Positions 1 to 6,301 of a stretch of 14,534 nucleotides of DNA are shown in pieces. The notes under the pieces are model-generated. The model made no database searches. It was given only the letters and a program-made list of their open reading frames with translations, and was not told where the DNA came from. Within the stretch, counting starts at the first letter, position 1. Each line of letters starts with the position of its first letter. Origin of the DNA: PALSA-894 sp034669145. Its GTDB lineage: Bacteria > Pseudomonadota > Alphaproteobacteria > Rhizobiales > Xanthobacteraceae. The stretch lies in NCBI GenBank assembly GCA_034669145.1, contig JAXDNY010000178.1:1-14534 (forward strand), read 5' to 3'. Made by a program: the position numbers and the translations under genes.

Positions 1-1
1 G

Positions 2-40
2 CTCAAGGCGCGCTTCACGCGCCAGCCCAAGGGGAGCTGA
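2..40 (+). CDS. C-terminal tail of an upstream gene, probably an ABC permease (partial)
   Basis: Only the last 12 codons and a TGA (38-40) are in the window; the visible residues end in TRQPKGS and are basic. The stop sits one base before the ATG of the LivG-like gene, so the two are probably in one operon. In Liv/HAAT operons the gene directly before livG is usually the permease livM, and a basic cytoplasmic tail fits that. This assignment rests on gene order only; twelve residues cannot identify a protein. Confidence 0.4.
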   Translation, partial: LKARFTRQPKGS

Positions 41-41
41 C

Positions 42-797
42 ATGGCTCCCGTGCTCGAAACCAAAGGCCTGGTGAAGCAGTTCGGCGGCATTGTCGCCAC
101 CAACGACGTGACGCTCTCGGTCGAGAAGGGCGCGCGCCACGCGCTGATCGGCCCGAACGGGGCCGGCAAGACCACGATCATCAACATGCTGACCGGCGTG
201 CTGCGTCCCACCGCCGGGACCATCCTGCTCGAAGGCCGCGATATCACCGGCATGGAGCCGCACATGCGCGTGCAGCTCGGCATCGCGCGCACGTTCCAGA
301 TCAACCAGCTGTTCGCCGACCTGACGCCGCTCGAGACCATCGGGCTCGCGGTGTCCGAGCGCATGGAACTCGGCGGCCAGTGGTGGCGCCTCGTCGGCTC
401 GAAGGGCATCGTGATCGACGAATCGGTGGAGATTCTCGACCGGTTCAATCTTGCCGACGTCATGGACGAGCGTACCGGCAACTTGCCCTATGGCAAGCAG
501 CGCCTGCTGGAGATCGCGCTCGCCATCGCGTGCCGGCCGCATGTGCTCCTCCTCGACGAGCCCGCCGCCGGTGTGCCGGAGGCGGAACGGCGCGGCATTC
601 TCGATGCCGTGGCGGCGCTGCCGAGCGACGTGACCGTGCTGCTGATCGAGCACGACATGGACATCGTGTTTTCGTTCGCCGACCGCATCTCGGTCCTGGT
701 CAACGGCACGCTGTTCGTCGAAGGCCCGCCCGAGGAGGTCGCGCAGGATCCGCGCGTGAAGGCTGTCTATCTTGGCGAAGAGGCGCACGATGCCTGA
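42..797 (+). CDS. livG: Branched-chain amino acid-type (HAAT) ABC transporter ATP-binding protein, LivG-like
   Basis: A 251-residue cytoplasmic ATPase that would power a HAAT-family importer. Visible motifs are Walker A GPNGAGKTT at residues 37-45, the Q-loop glutamine at 86, the signature region NLPYGKQ at 147-153, Walker B VLLLDEP at 168-174 and the H-loop histidine in IEHD at 204. The non-canonical signature (PYGKQ instead of SGGQ) and the AVYLGE ending are typical of LivG. The next gene is its LivF partner and overlaps it by 8 nt. The solute is not determined by the ATPases. In soil alphaproteobacteria this transporter family imports aromatic acids as well as amino acids, and the neighbouring ring-cleavage genes make an aromatic substrate plausible. 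The symbol denotes family, not proven leucine transport. Confidence 0.93.
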   Translation: MAPVLETKGLVKQFGGIVATNDVTLSVEKGARHALIGPNGAGKTTIINMLTGVLRPTAGTILLEGRDITGMEPHMRVQLGIARTFQINQLFADLTPLETIGLAVSERMELGGQWWRLVGSKGIVIDESVEILDRFNLADVMDERTGNLPYGKQRLLEIALAIACRPHVLLLDEPAAGVPEAERRGILDAVAALPSDVTVLLIEHDMDIVFSFADRISVLVNGTLFVEGPPEEVAQDPRVKAVYLGEEAHDA

Positions 798-1533
798 ACT
801 CCTCGCCATCGAGCAGTTGACCGCCGGCTACGGCGAAGCAACCGTGCTGCAGAAGGTCTCGCTGTCGATTCCGGAAGGGCAGTCGCTCGCCCTGCTCGGC
901 CGCAACGGCATGGGCAAGACCACGCTGGTCAACTCCATCGTCGGCGTGACGCGCTATTTCAGCGGCACGATCCGGCTCGGCGGGCGCGACATCACGCGGC
1001 TGCGCGCCGATCAGCGCGCGCATGCCGGCGTCGGCTGGGTGCCGCAGGAGCGCAACATCTTCAAGTCGCTCACCGTTGAGGAAAACCTCACCGCCGTCGC
1101 ACAGCCCGGGCCCTGGACGACCGACAAGGTATTCGCCATGTTCCCGCGCCTCGCGGAGCGGCGGCGCAACCTCGGCAACCAGTTGTCCGGCGGCGAACAG
1201 CAGATGCTCGCGGTCGGCCGCGCGCTGATTCTCAATCCGCGCATCATCCTGCTCGACGAGCCGCTCGAGGGGCTGGCGCCGATCATCGTCGAGGAACTGC
1301 TGGCGGCGCTCAAGCGCATTATCCGCGAGGAAGGGCTGTCGGCCATTCTGGTGGAGCAGAATGCCAAGAAGATCCTCGGCGTGACGGACCGCGCGGCGAT
1401 CATCGAGCGCGGCGGCATCGTGCATCAGGCCGACAGCGCCACGCTCACGACGGATCGCGCGACTTTGGAGAAATATCTCGGCGTCGCCGACGCCGACCGG
1501 CTGAAGCGGGGGAGGTCCAAGTCCTCATCCTGA
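790..1533 (+). CDS. livF: Branched-chain amino acid-type (HAAT) ABC transporter ATP-binding protein, LivF-like
   Basis: A 247-residue ATPase partner of the preceding LivG-like protein. The ATG at 790 is preferred over an in-frame TTG at 772 because the protein then begins MPELLAIEQL, as LivF proteins do, and GAAGAGG at 777-783 gives a well-placed ribosome binding site. Motifs: Walker A GRNGMGKTT 37-45, Q-loop VPQ ending at 86, a complete signature LSGGEQQ 122-128, Walker B IILLDEP 142-148, and VEQN at the H-loop position (Gln in place of His), which is usual for LivF. It overlaps the end of livG by 8 nt, suggesting translational coupling. The C-terminus is Arg/Ser-rich. Substrate unknown; aromatic acid import is an inference from context. 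Confidence 0.93.
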   Translation: MPELLAIEQLTAGYGEATVLQKVSLSIPEGQSLALLGRNGMGKTTLVNSIVGVTRYFSGTIRLGGRDITRLRADQRAHAGVGWVPQERNIFKSLTVEENLTAVAQPGPWTTDKVFAMFPRLAERRRNLGNQLSGGEQQMLAVGRALILNPRIILLDEPLEGLAPIIVEELLAALKRIIREEGLSAILVEQNAKKILGVTDRAAIIERGGIVHQADSATLTTDRATLEKYLGVADADRLKRGRSKSSS

Positions 1534-1582
1534 GGAGGCAGCGCCAGCCGCCGTCATACTCCGCATGGCTTCCGCAGTATGA
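1522..1582. repeat. Small inverted repeats between convergent genes, possible terminator or repeat remnant
   Basis: Two short inverted repeats lie where livF and the extradiol dioxygenase gene converge. TCCTCA-TCC-TGAGGA (1522-1536) spans the livF stop codon. TCATACT (1554-1560) pairs with AGTATGA (1576-1582) across 15 nt. Neither is followed by a clear T-run, so intrinsic termination is uncertain. From memory, CCTCATCCTGAGGAG is also the start of a widespread Rhizobiales intergenic palindrome, so this may be a degenerate copy. Confidence 0.35.
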
Positions 1583-1591
1583 GGGTTTGAG

Positions 1592-2626
1592 CTACGCCCG
1601 CTTCTTCACCGGCTCCGGCTTCGCGGCATCGCTCTTTCCGAACAAATACTTCTCCAGCGTCAGCGGCTCGCCTTGCGTCTCCGGCGCCATCACCTTCGCG
1701 CCCGTCAGCGGCGAGCACTCCTCGAACCAGCTTCGCGGCGGCGGCAGGCCCCACAAATTCGTGTTGCCGGGCTTGACGTCGTAGCGCACCGGCTCGTCAT
1801 CGATGTCGATGATCTGAACCGGCGGCAGCAGCAGTTCGAGCCGGTGCCCGTCGGGGTCGCGCAGATAGACGTAGTACGAATGTCCGTGGCCATGGCGGCC
1901 GGGGCCGTGCTCGATGTTCTCGCCGAAGCCGAGATTGCCGGCACAATCGAGCGCGCGCATCACATGATGCATCTCGGGAACGATGTAACCGAAGTGATGA
2001 AACCGCGGACCCGCGCGCGTCAGGAACACCATGTCGTGCGGATTGCCCTTGCGATGCATGAAAATACCGATGATCCGGTCAGCCGCCGCGCAATAGTAAT
2101 CGGACACGCGGAAACCGAGCTCGGTATAGAAGCTCGCGGCCGAGACTACGTCCGGCGTCAGCACCTGAAAATGATCCATGCGCAGCGCGCCCGCGCCCTT
2201 GTGCTCGTGCGTGCGCGTCTGAATGCGTGGCAGCGTTTTCATGCGGGCGCAGAATTCGAGCGGCGTGCCGACCGTATCGGCCACATGTAACGTGCGGCCC
2301 TGGAATGGCACGTTGACGAATTTCGCCGGAATGCCGTGGCGGTCGAAATGCGCTTTCGCCTGTTCGAGATCCTCTTCCTCGAACACCCGGAAGCCCACGC
2401 GCTCGCATGCAGGTTCCTCTTTGGTGCGCTTGAGCGTCAGGCTGTGGTGGGCACGCTCCTCGAGGCCGCGCAGAAAGATGGTGGTCGCAGTCTCATCCGA
2501 CACCTTCAGGCCGACCACTTCGGTGTAGAAATCCCGCGCCTTGGCGAGGTCGCGCGAGGTCAGCACCAGATGGCTCGCGCGCGTGATGTTGAACGGCGGC
2601 CGGACTTTGGTCTGCGGCAGGCTCAT
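1592..2626 (-). CDS. Type I extradiol ring-cleavage dioxygenase, 3,4-dihydroxyphenylacetate 2,3-dioxygenase-like (VOC family)
   Basis: A 344-residue protein with two vicinal-oxygen-chelate domains (about 15-125 and 145-270). Predicted metal ligands are H152 (in MDHF), H211 (in FHHFGY) and E264 (in HRLEL). The likely second-sphere residues H197, H245 and Y254 also line up. All six sit three residues before those I recall for the Arthrobacter/Brevibacterium enzymes MndD/HPCD (H155, H214, E267; H200, H248, Y257). The family uses Fe(II) or Mn(II) to cleave a catechol next to the hydroxyls. The start at 2626 places the first domain normally; a longer reading frame upstream lacks family similarity, and an in-frame ATG 13 codons earlier is possible but its GGGGCGG lies too close. 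The gene is divergent from the MetE-like cluster. The substrate may be homoprotocatechuate or another side-chain catechol; this is not decided by sequence. Confidence 0.88.
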   Translation of the reverse strand: MSLPQTKVRPPFNITRASHLVLTSRDLAKARDFYTEVVGLKVSDETATTIFLRGLEERAHHSLTLKRTKEEPACERVGFRVFEEEDLEQAKAHFDRHGIPAKFVNVPFQGRTLHVADTVGTPLEFCARMKTLPRIQTRTHEHKGAGALRMDHFQVLTPDVVSAASFYTELGFRVSDYYCAAADRIIGIFMHRKGNPHDMVFLTRAGPRFHHFGYIVPEMHHVMRALDCAGNLGFGENIEHGPGRHGHGHSYYVYLRDPDGHRLELLLPPVQIIDIDDEPVRYDVKPGNTNLWGLPPPRSWFEECSPLTGAKVMAPETQGEPLTLEKYLFGKSDAAKPEPVKKRA

Positions 2627-2672
2627 GGCGGGTCCGCGCCCCTCGGCAAAAGTGGGACGCATCCCGCCCCAA

Positions 2673-2685
2673 GGCCCATTGGGCC
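2673..2685. promoter_or_regulatory. Perfect 13-bp palindrome in the divergent intergenic region, candidate operator
   Basis: GGCCCA-T-TGGGCC is a perfect 6+1+6 palindrome in the 160-bp gap between the extradiol dioxygenase gene (starts 2626, minus) and MetE-like copy 1 (starts 2787, plus). It lies about 43 bp upstream of the plus-strand -35 candidate. Such a site could bind a dimeric regulator controlling both genes. No regulator for it is encoded in the window. Short GC-rich palindromes also arise by chance in DNA of this composition. Confidence 0.25.
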
Positions 2686-2727
2686 ACCAGCCTGCACACT
2701 TTGCAACGTCACGTTTAGCAGCGCGCG

Positions 2728-2755
2728 TTGACCGCGCCGGTGAGCCCTGTATAGA
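2728..2755 (+). promoter_or_regulatory. Candidate sigma-70-type promoter for the MetE-like/intradiol cluster
   Basis: TTGACC (2728-2733) and TATAGA (2750-2755) are separated by 16 bp, a good match to -35/-10 boxes. Transcription would start near 2762, leaving a leader of about 25 nt with GAGGGAG (2774-2780) six bases before the GTG at 2787. This is the best promoter-like sequence I see in the window. It is a motif match only. Confidence 0.45.
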
Positions 2756-2786
2756 GCACCCCCAAAGCACATCGAGGGAGAGAAAC

Positions 2787-3890
2787 GTGCAGAGGACCAA
2801 GGCCCCGTATCGCGCCGACCAGGTCGGCAGCTTTCTGCGTTCAGAGCCGCTGAAGGAGGCCCGTCGCAAGCGCGAGAAAGGCCAGATCGGCGCCGCCGAT
2901 CTGAAAAAGGTCGAGGACACCGAGATCGAGAAGCTGATCAAGACACAGGAAGATATCGGCATGCAGCTCGTCACCGACGGCGAATATCGCCGCGCGTGGT
3001 GGCATTTCGATTTCCTGGAGGGGCTGGACGGCGTCAAAGGTTACGAGGCCGAACACGGCATCCAGTTCGCCGGCGTCGAGACCAAGGCGCGCGGCGTGAA
3101 GGTGACCGGCAAGGTCGGCTTCACCAACCACCCGTTCCTGGAGCACTTCCGGTTCGTCAAGGACCACACCAAGGTCACGCCGAAGATGACCATTCCGTCG
3201 CCCTCGGTGCTGCACTTCCGCGGCGGACGCAAGGGCATCGCGAAGGATGTCTATCCGGGGCTCGACGCGTTCTTCGACGACCTCGCCAAGGCCTACAAGG
3301 ATGCGGTCGCGGGCTTCTACAAGGCGGGCTGCCGCTATCTGCAGTTCGACGACACCGTGTGGGCCTATCTGTGCTCGCAGAAGGAGCTGGATCTCGCCAA
3401 GCAGCGCGGCGACGACCCGAGCGGCCTGCAGCAGACCTACGCCAGGGTGATCAACGAGGCGATCAAGGATCGCCCGGCCGACATGACGATCACCACCCAC
3501 GTGTGCCGCGGCAATTTCCGCTCCACCTGGATTTCCGAAGGCGGCTACCAGCCGGTGGCCGAGACGCTGTTCGGCAAGGTGAACTACGACGGCTATTTCC
3601 TCGAATACGACACCGAGCGGGCCGGCGGCTTCGAGCCGCTGCGATACGTTCCGAAGGGCAACAAGCAGATCGTGCTCGGGCTGGTCACCTCCAAGTCCGG
3701 CACCCTGGAGAAGAAGGACGACATCAAGAAGCGCATCGACGAGGCGTCCAAATTCGTCGCCCTCGAGCAGCTCTGCCTCTCCCCGCAGTGCGGCTTTGCC
3801 TCGACCGAGGAAGGCAATGTGCTGACCGAAGAGGCGCAGTGGAACAAGATGAAGATGATCCGGGAGATTTCGAAAGAGGTGTGGGGCTGA
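2787..3890 (+). CDS. MetE C-terminal-domain-like Zn methyltransferase family protein, copy 1
   Basis: A 367-residue stand-alone homologue of the catalytic C-terminal half of cobalamin-independent methionine synthase (UROD/MetE-like TIM barrel; full MetE is about 750 residues). Zn ligands are predicted as H238 and C240 (THVCRG), E273 (FLEYD) and C335 (SPQCGF). Thiol-site motifs of MetE are also present: VGS at 13-15, DGE at 64-66 and FDD at 187-189. The GTG at 2787 is chosen because GAGGGAG stands six bases upstream and both paralogues start at the equivalent GTG; the frame stays open upstream, but that sequence is intergenic. By my position count it is about 68% identical to copy 3 and about 60% to copy 2. 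The family binds a thiol on Zn and alkylates it. Here, beside ring-cleavage genes, it may demethylate an aromatic or conjugate a thiol; methionine synthesis is not excluded. Confidence 0.88.
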   Translation: MQRTKAPYRADQVGSFLRSEPLKEARRKREKGQIGAADLKKVEDTEIEKLIKTQEDIGMQLVTDGEYRRAWWHFDFLEGLDGVKGYEAEHGIQFAGVETKARGVKVTGKVGFTNHPFLEHFRFVKDHTKVTPKMTIPSPSVLHFRGGRKGIAKDVYPGLDAFFDDLAKAYKDAVAGFYKAGCRYLQFDDTVWAYLCSQKELDLAKQRGDDPSGLQQTYARVINEAIKDRPADMTITTHVCRGNFRSTWISEGGYQPVAETLFGKVNYDGYFLEYDTERAGGFEPLRYVPKGNKQIVLGLVTSKSGTLEKKDDIKKRIDEASKFVALEQLCLSPQCGFASTEEGNVLTEEAQWNKMKMIREISKEVWG

Positions 3891-3972
3891 AGGGTGTTGA
3901 CCTGAAGCGCCCGCAAAACCACTATTCAGCCAAACGCGCCCGATCCGCGCGCCCTAACGACGGGAGAGCCCC

Positions 3973-4854
3973 ATGGCCTTGGAGACCGGAGCCGACTTCA
4001 CCAAATCCGTGCTGAAGCGCTGGGAGGACATCCCCGATCCGCGCCTGCGCGAGGTGATGCAATCGGCCATCAAGCACCTGCACGGCTTCGTGTCAGACGT
4101 GAAGCCGACCGGCGCCGAGTGGTTCAAGGCGATCCAGTTCCTCACCGCGATCGGCCACAAGTGCGACGACAAGCGCCAGGAGTTCATCCTCGCCTCCGAC
4201 GTGATGGGGGTGAGCATGCTGATCGACGACATCAACAACCGGCGCGTCGACGGCGCGACGCCCTCCACGGTCGAGGGTCCGTTCCACATTCCGGACGCGC
4301 CTGAAGTCGCGCATGGCGCCGATATGGCCAAGGGCGCGCCGGGCATTCCGTGCTTCGTTTCCGGCACGGTGCGTGGCTTGAACGGCGAGCCGGTCGGCGG
4401 CGCGATCCTCGACCTGTGGCAGACCGACGGCGAGGGCCTCTACGAGGAGCAGCGCCGCACTGCCGAGCCCTGGATGCGCGGCATCTATCGCTCGAAGCCG
4501 GACGGCTCGTACTCGATCCGCACCGTCGCGCCGATCAGCTACACGATTCCGATGGACGGCCCGATCGGCGAGTTCTTCGGTCGTACCACCATGAGTCACA
4601 TGCGCCCCGCGCATATCCATTTCGCGATCTCGGCGCCCGGCTATCACGGCGTGGTGACGCATCTGTTCCAGAAGGGCGACAAGTTCATCGACAATGACGT
4701 GGTCTATGGCGTGAAGGCGCCGCTGGTCGTCGAGTTCGTGAAGCGCCCGCCCGGCAAGGCGCCGAACGGCGACACGGTCGACACGGAGTTCTACGAGGTG
4801 AAGTACGACTTCGTGCTGGAAGAGAAGCAGGCGGCGCTCGCCGCCGCGGAGTAA
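3973..4854 (+). CDS. Intradiol ring-cleavage dioxygenase, hydroxyquinol/catechol 1,2-dioxygenase type
   Basis: A 293-residue protein with the helical N-terminal dimerisation/lipid-binding region of catechol dioxygenases (about 1-105) followed by the beta-sandwich catalytic domain. Fe(III) ligands are predicted as Y157 (GLYEEQ), Y190 (SYTIP), H214 and H216 (RPAHIHF). These lie exactly seven residues before those I recall for hydroxyquinol 1,2-dioxygenase of Nocardioides simplex (Y164, Y197, H221, H223). Several pocket residues also match with that offset (L73, D76, V100, G102, P103, I192, P193, R211, V244), while E101 replaces a Phe. The enzyme cleaves between two hydroxyls, giving maleylacetate from hydroxyquinol or muconate from catechol. 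ATG 3973 has GGGAGAG at 3962-3968. It lies 82 nt after MetE-like copy 1 and is probably co-transcribed. No maleylacetate reductase or muconate enzyme is in the window. Confidence 0.92.
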   Translation: MALETGADFTKSVLKRWEDIPDPRLREVMQSAIKHLHGFVSDVKPTGAEWFKAIQFLTAIGHKCDDKRQEFILASDVMGVSMLIDDINNRRVDGATPSTVEGPFHIPDAPEVAHGADMAKGAPGIPCFVSGTVRGLNGEPVGGAILDLWQTDGEGLYEEQRRTAEPWMRGIYRSKPDGSYSIRTVAPISYTIPMDGPIGEFFGRTTMSHMRPAHIHFAISAPGYHGVVTHLFQKGDKFIDNDVVYGVKAPLVVEFVKRPPGKAPNGDTVDTEFYEVKYDFVLEEKQAALAAAE

Positions 4855-4877
4855 GTTTCAAACGGCGTGTCCTGGGC

Positions 4878-4983
4878 GCAGCGCAGCACGCTTGTGGTGC
4901 GCTGCAGACCCGGGACCCCGGTTTCTAAACAACGAAGTAACCGGGGTCCCGCATCTGCGATGCACCGTTTCACGCTGCATCGC
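4878..4983. repeat. Composite palindromic intergenic repeat of three stem-loops (REP-like)
   Basis: The 152-nt gap between the intradiol gene and MetE-like copy 2 is nearly filled by three adjacent inverted repeats. Stem 1, 4878-4905: 12 bp with one mismatch and a GCTT loop. Stem 2, 4911-4951: a perfect 13-bp stem, CGGGACCCCGGTT pairing with AACCGGGGTCCCG across 15 nt. Stem 3, 4957-4983: a perfect 8-bp stem, GCGATGCA with TGCATCGC. No T-run follows any of them, so an intrinsic terminator is not indicated. The organisation is that of a dispersed REP-type element. Elements of similar wording (GACCCGGGACCCC, ATCTGCGATGCACC) are, as I remember, common in Bradyrhizobium-like genomes. Confidence 0.75.
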
Positions 4984-5006
4984 GTGCGGGACACAGGGAG
5001 GAAGAC

Positions 5007-6107
5007 GTGCAGCGTACCCGGCCGCCGTTCCGCGCCGACCATGTCGGCAGTCTGCTCCGCCCCGCGGCCCTGAAGGAAGCGCGCGCCAGGCGTGCCAAGG
5101 GTGAGATTTCAGCTCCCGATCTCAAGGCCGTGGAGGACCGCGAGATCGAGCGCGTCATCAAGCGCCAGGAAGACGTCGGCCTGAAATCCGTCACCGACGG
5201 TGAATTCCGCCGCTCCTGGTGGCATCTCGATTTCCTCTGGGGTCTCGACGGGGTCGAGCGCCATGTGATGGAGAGCGGCGTCGCATTCGCGGGCGTCAAC
5301 ACGCGCGCTGAGGGCATCAAGGTCACCGGCAAGATCGGCTTCTCCGGCCATCCGATGATCGAGCATTTCAAGTTCGTCGCAGCGCACACCAAGGTGATGC
5401 CGAAGATTACCATTCCGTCGCCTTCGGCGCTTTACGGCCGCCCAACCGCGACGCCGATCGACCGGTCGGTCTATCCCGGTAACGACGCGATGTTCCACGA
5501 TCTCGGTCAGGCCTACAAAAAGGCCGTACGCGCCTTCGCGGACGCGGGCTGCCGCTACCTGCAGCTCGACGAAGTGTTCATCGCGATGCTGTGCGATGAA
5601 AAATATCGCCAGCAGATGCGCGACCGCGGCGACGATCCGGAGAAGCTCGGCGAAATCTACGGCGACCTGATCAACGCCGCGATGTCGGACATTCCGGACG
5701 ACATGACGATCACGATGCACATGTGCCGCGGCAATTACAAATCGACCCACATGGGCGCCGGCGGCTACGACGCCGTGCAGGAGATCCTGTTCAACAAGAT
5801 CAACGTGCACGGCTATTTCATGGAGTACGACGACGCGCGCTCCGGCGGGTTCGAGCCGTTGCGCATGCTGCCGAAGGGCAAGCAGGTCGTGCTCGGCATC
5901 GTGACGACCAAGACCGGCAAGCTCGAGAGCAAGGACGATCTCAAGCGTCGCATCGACGAGGCCGCCAGATTCGTAGCCCTCGACCAGCTTTGTCTCTCCG
6001 GCCAGTGCGGCTTTGCGTCGACCGAGGAAGGCAACGTGCTGACCGAGGACGAGCAATGGGCGAAGCTCAGGCGGATCGTCGAAGTGGCGGGAGAGGTTTG
6101 GGACTGA
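5007..6107 (+). CDS. MetE C-terminal-domain-like Zn methyltransferase family protein, copy 2 (divergent)
   Basis: A 366-residue paralogue of the protein encoded at 2787-3890, about 60% identical by my count, with the Zn set intact: H238 and C240 (MHMCRG), E273 (FMEYD), C334 (SGQCGF). It keeps VGS at 13-15 and DGE at 64-66. It departs from the other two copies around the active site. It has LDEV at 187-190, closer to the QxDEP motif of true MetE, where they have FDDT. It has THMGAGG after the H-x-C motif where they share TWISEGG, and the stretch at 141-152 is unrelated. The GTG at 5007 follows AGGGAGGA (4995-5002) and matches the starts of the paralogues. A different substrate or acceptor from copies 1 and 3 is likely (inference). 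It lies between two repeat elements in the same orientation as the cluster. Confidence 0.88.
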   Translation: MQRTRPPFRADHVGSLLRPAALKEARARRAKGEISAPDLKAVEDREIERVIKRQEDVGLKSVTDGEFRRSWWHLDFLWGLDGVERHVMESGVAFAGVNTRAEGIKVTGKIGFSGHPMIEHFKFVAAHTKVMPKITIPSPSALYGRPTATPIDRSVYPGNDAMFHDLGQAYKKAVRAFADAGCRYLQLDEVFIAMLCDEKYRQQMRDRGDDPEKLGEIYGDLINAAMSDIPDDMTITMHMCRGNYKSTHMGAGGYDAVQEILFNKINVHGYFMEYDDARSGGFEPLRMLPKGKQVVLGIVTTKTGKLESKDDLKRRIDEAARFVALDQLCLSGQCGFASTEEGNVLTEDEQWAKLRRIVEVAGEVWD

Positions 6108-6116
6108 TCTTTCTTT

Positions 6117-6283
6117 CCCTCGCCCCGCGAAGCGGGGAGAGGGTGGCGAGACGCCATCAGGGCGTTTACGCCCGTCTGCGACGGGCTATGGCGGCGAGCC
6201 GGGTGAGGGGCCGGCTCTGAGTCGAGAGTCCCCCTCACCCGCCGCGCTTTGCGCGTCGACCTCTCCCCGCAAGCGGGGAGAGG
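6117..6283. repeat. Mosaic palindromic intergenic repeat with CCCCGC/GCGGGG hairpins
   Basis: The 194-nt gap between MetE-like copies 2 and 3 is almost wholly repeat. A hairpin at each end carries CCCCGC-(G)AA-GCGGGG: 6117-6143 (CCCTC and GAGGG flanks, one mismatch) and 6260-6283 (a perfect 11-bp stem, CCTCTCCCCGC with GCGGGGAGAGG, two-base loop). Between them lie CGGGTGAGGGG (6200-6210) pairing with CCCCTCACCCG (6231-6241). There are also smaller hairpins: GGGCG/CGCCC at 6160-6173, CCCGTC/GACGGG at 6171-6185 and CGCGC/GCGCG at 6243-6255, the first two mutually exclusive. From memory this is a widely dispersed alphaproteobacterial intergenic element. It ends three bases before the ribosome binding site of copy 3. 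Confidence 0.8.
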
Positions 6284-6285
6284 TG

Positions 6286-6294
6286 AAGGAGGAG
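6286..6294 (+). promoter_or_regulatory. Strong ribosome binding site for MetE-like copy 3
   Basis: AAGGAGGAG lies seven bases before the GTG at 6302 and is close to a perfect Shine-Dalgarno sequence. It fixes the GTG start, which agrees with the paralogue alignment. It begins three bases after the palindromic element, so a hairpin formed in the mRNA could influence access to it. Confidence 0.7.
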
Positions 6295-6301
6295 AGACCG
6301 C

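Noticed and set aside
484..502. Apparent loss of the LSGGQ signature in the LivG-like ATPase
   Set aside because: A PYG/AYG-Q variant is the normal form of the signature in LivG proteins, so it is not a defect.
15..809. Long minus-strand open frame opposite livG
   Set aside because: It is antisense to a gene with all ABC ATPase motifs. Long antisense frames are expected in GC-rich DNA, and the translation is low-complexity and matches no family I recognise.
2541..2786. N-terminal extension of MetE-like copy 1 and of the extradiol protein through the shared gap
   Set aside because: Both frames happen to stay open, but the family N-termini begin at GTG 2787 and ATG 2626, the paralogues start at the equivalent GTG, and the gap contains a promoter-like sequence.
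3897..3925. Second promoter candidate (TTGACC, 17 bp, CACTAT) before the intradiol gene
   Set aside because: The -35 is good but CACTAT matches only three of six -10 bases. The gap is 82 nt and co-transcription with copy 1 is at least as likely.
4911..4951. Stem 2 of the palindromic element considered as a rho-independent terminator
   Set aside because: The stem is strong, but the loop is 15 nt and it is followed by GCATCTGCG, not a T-run.
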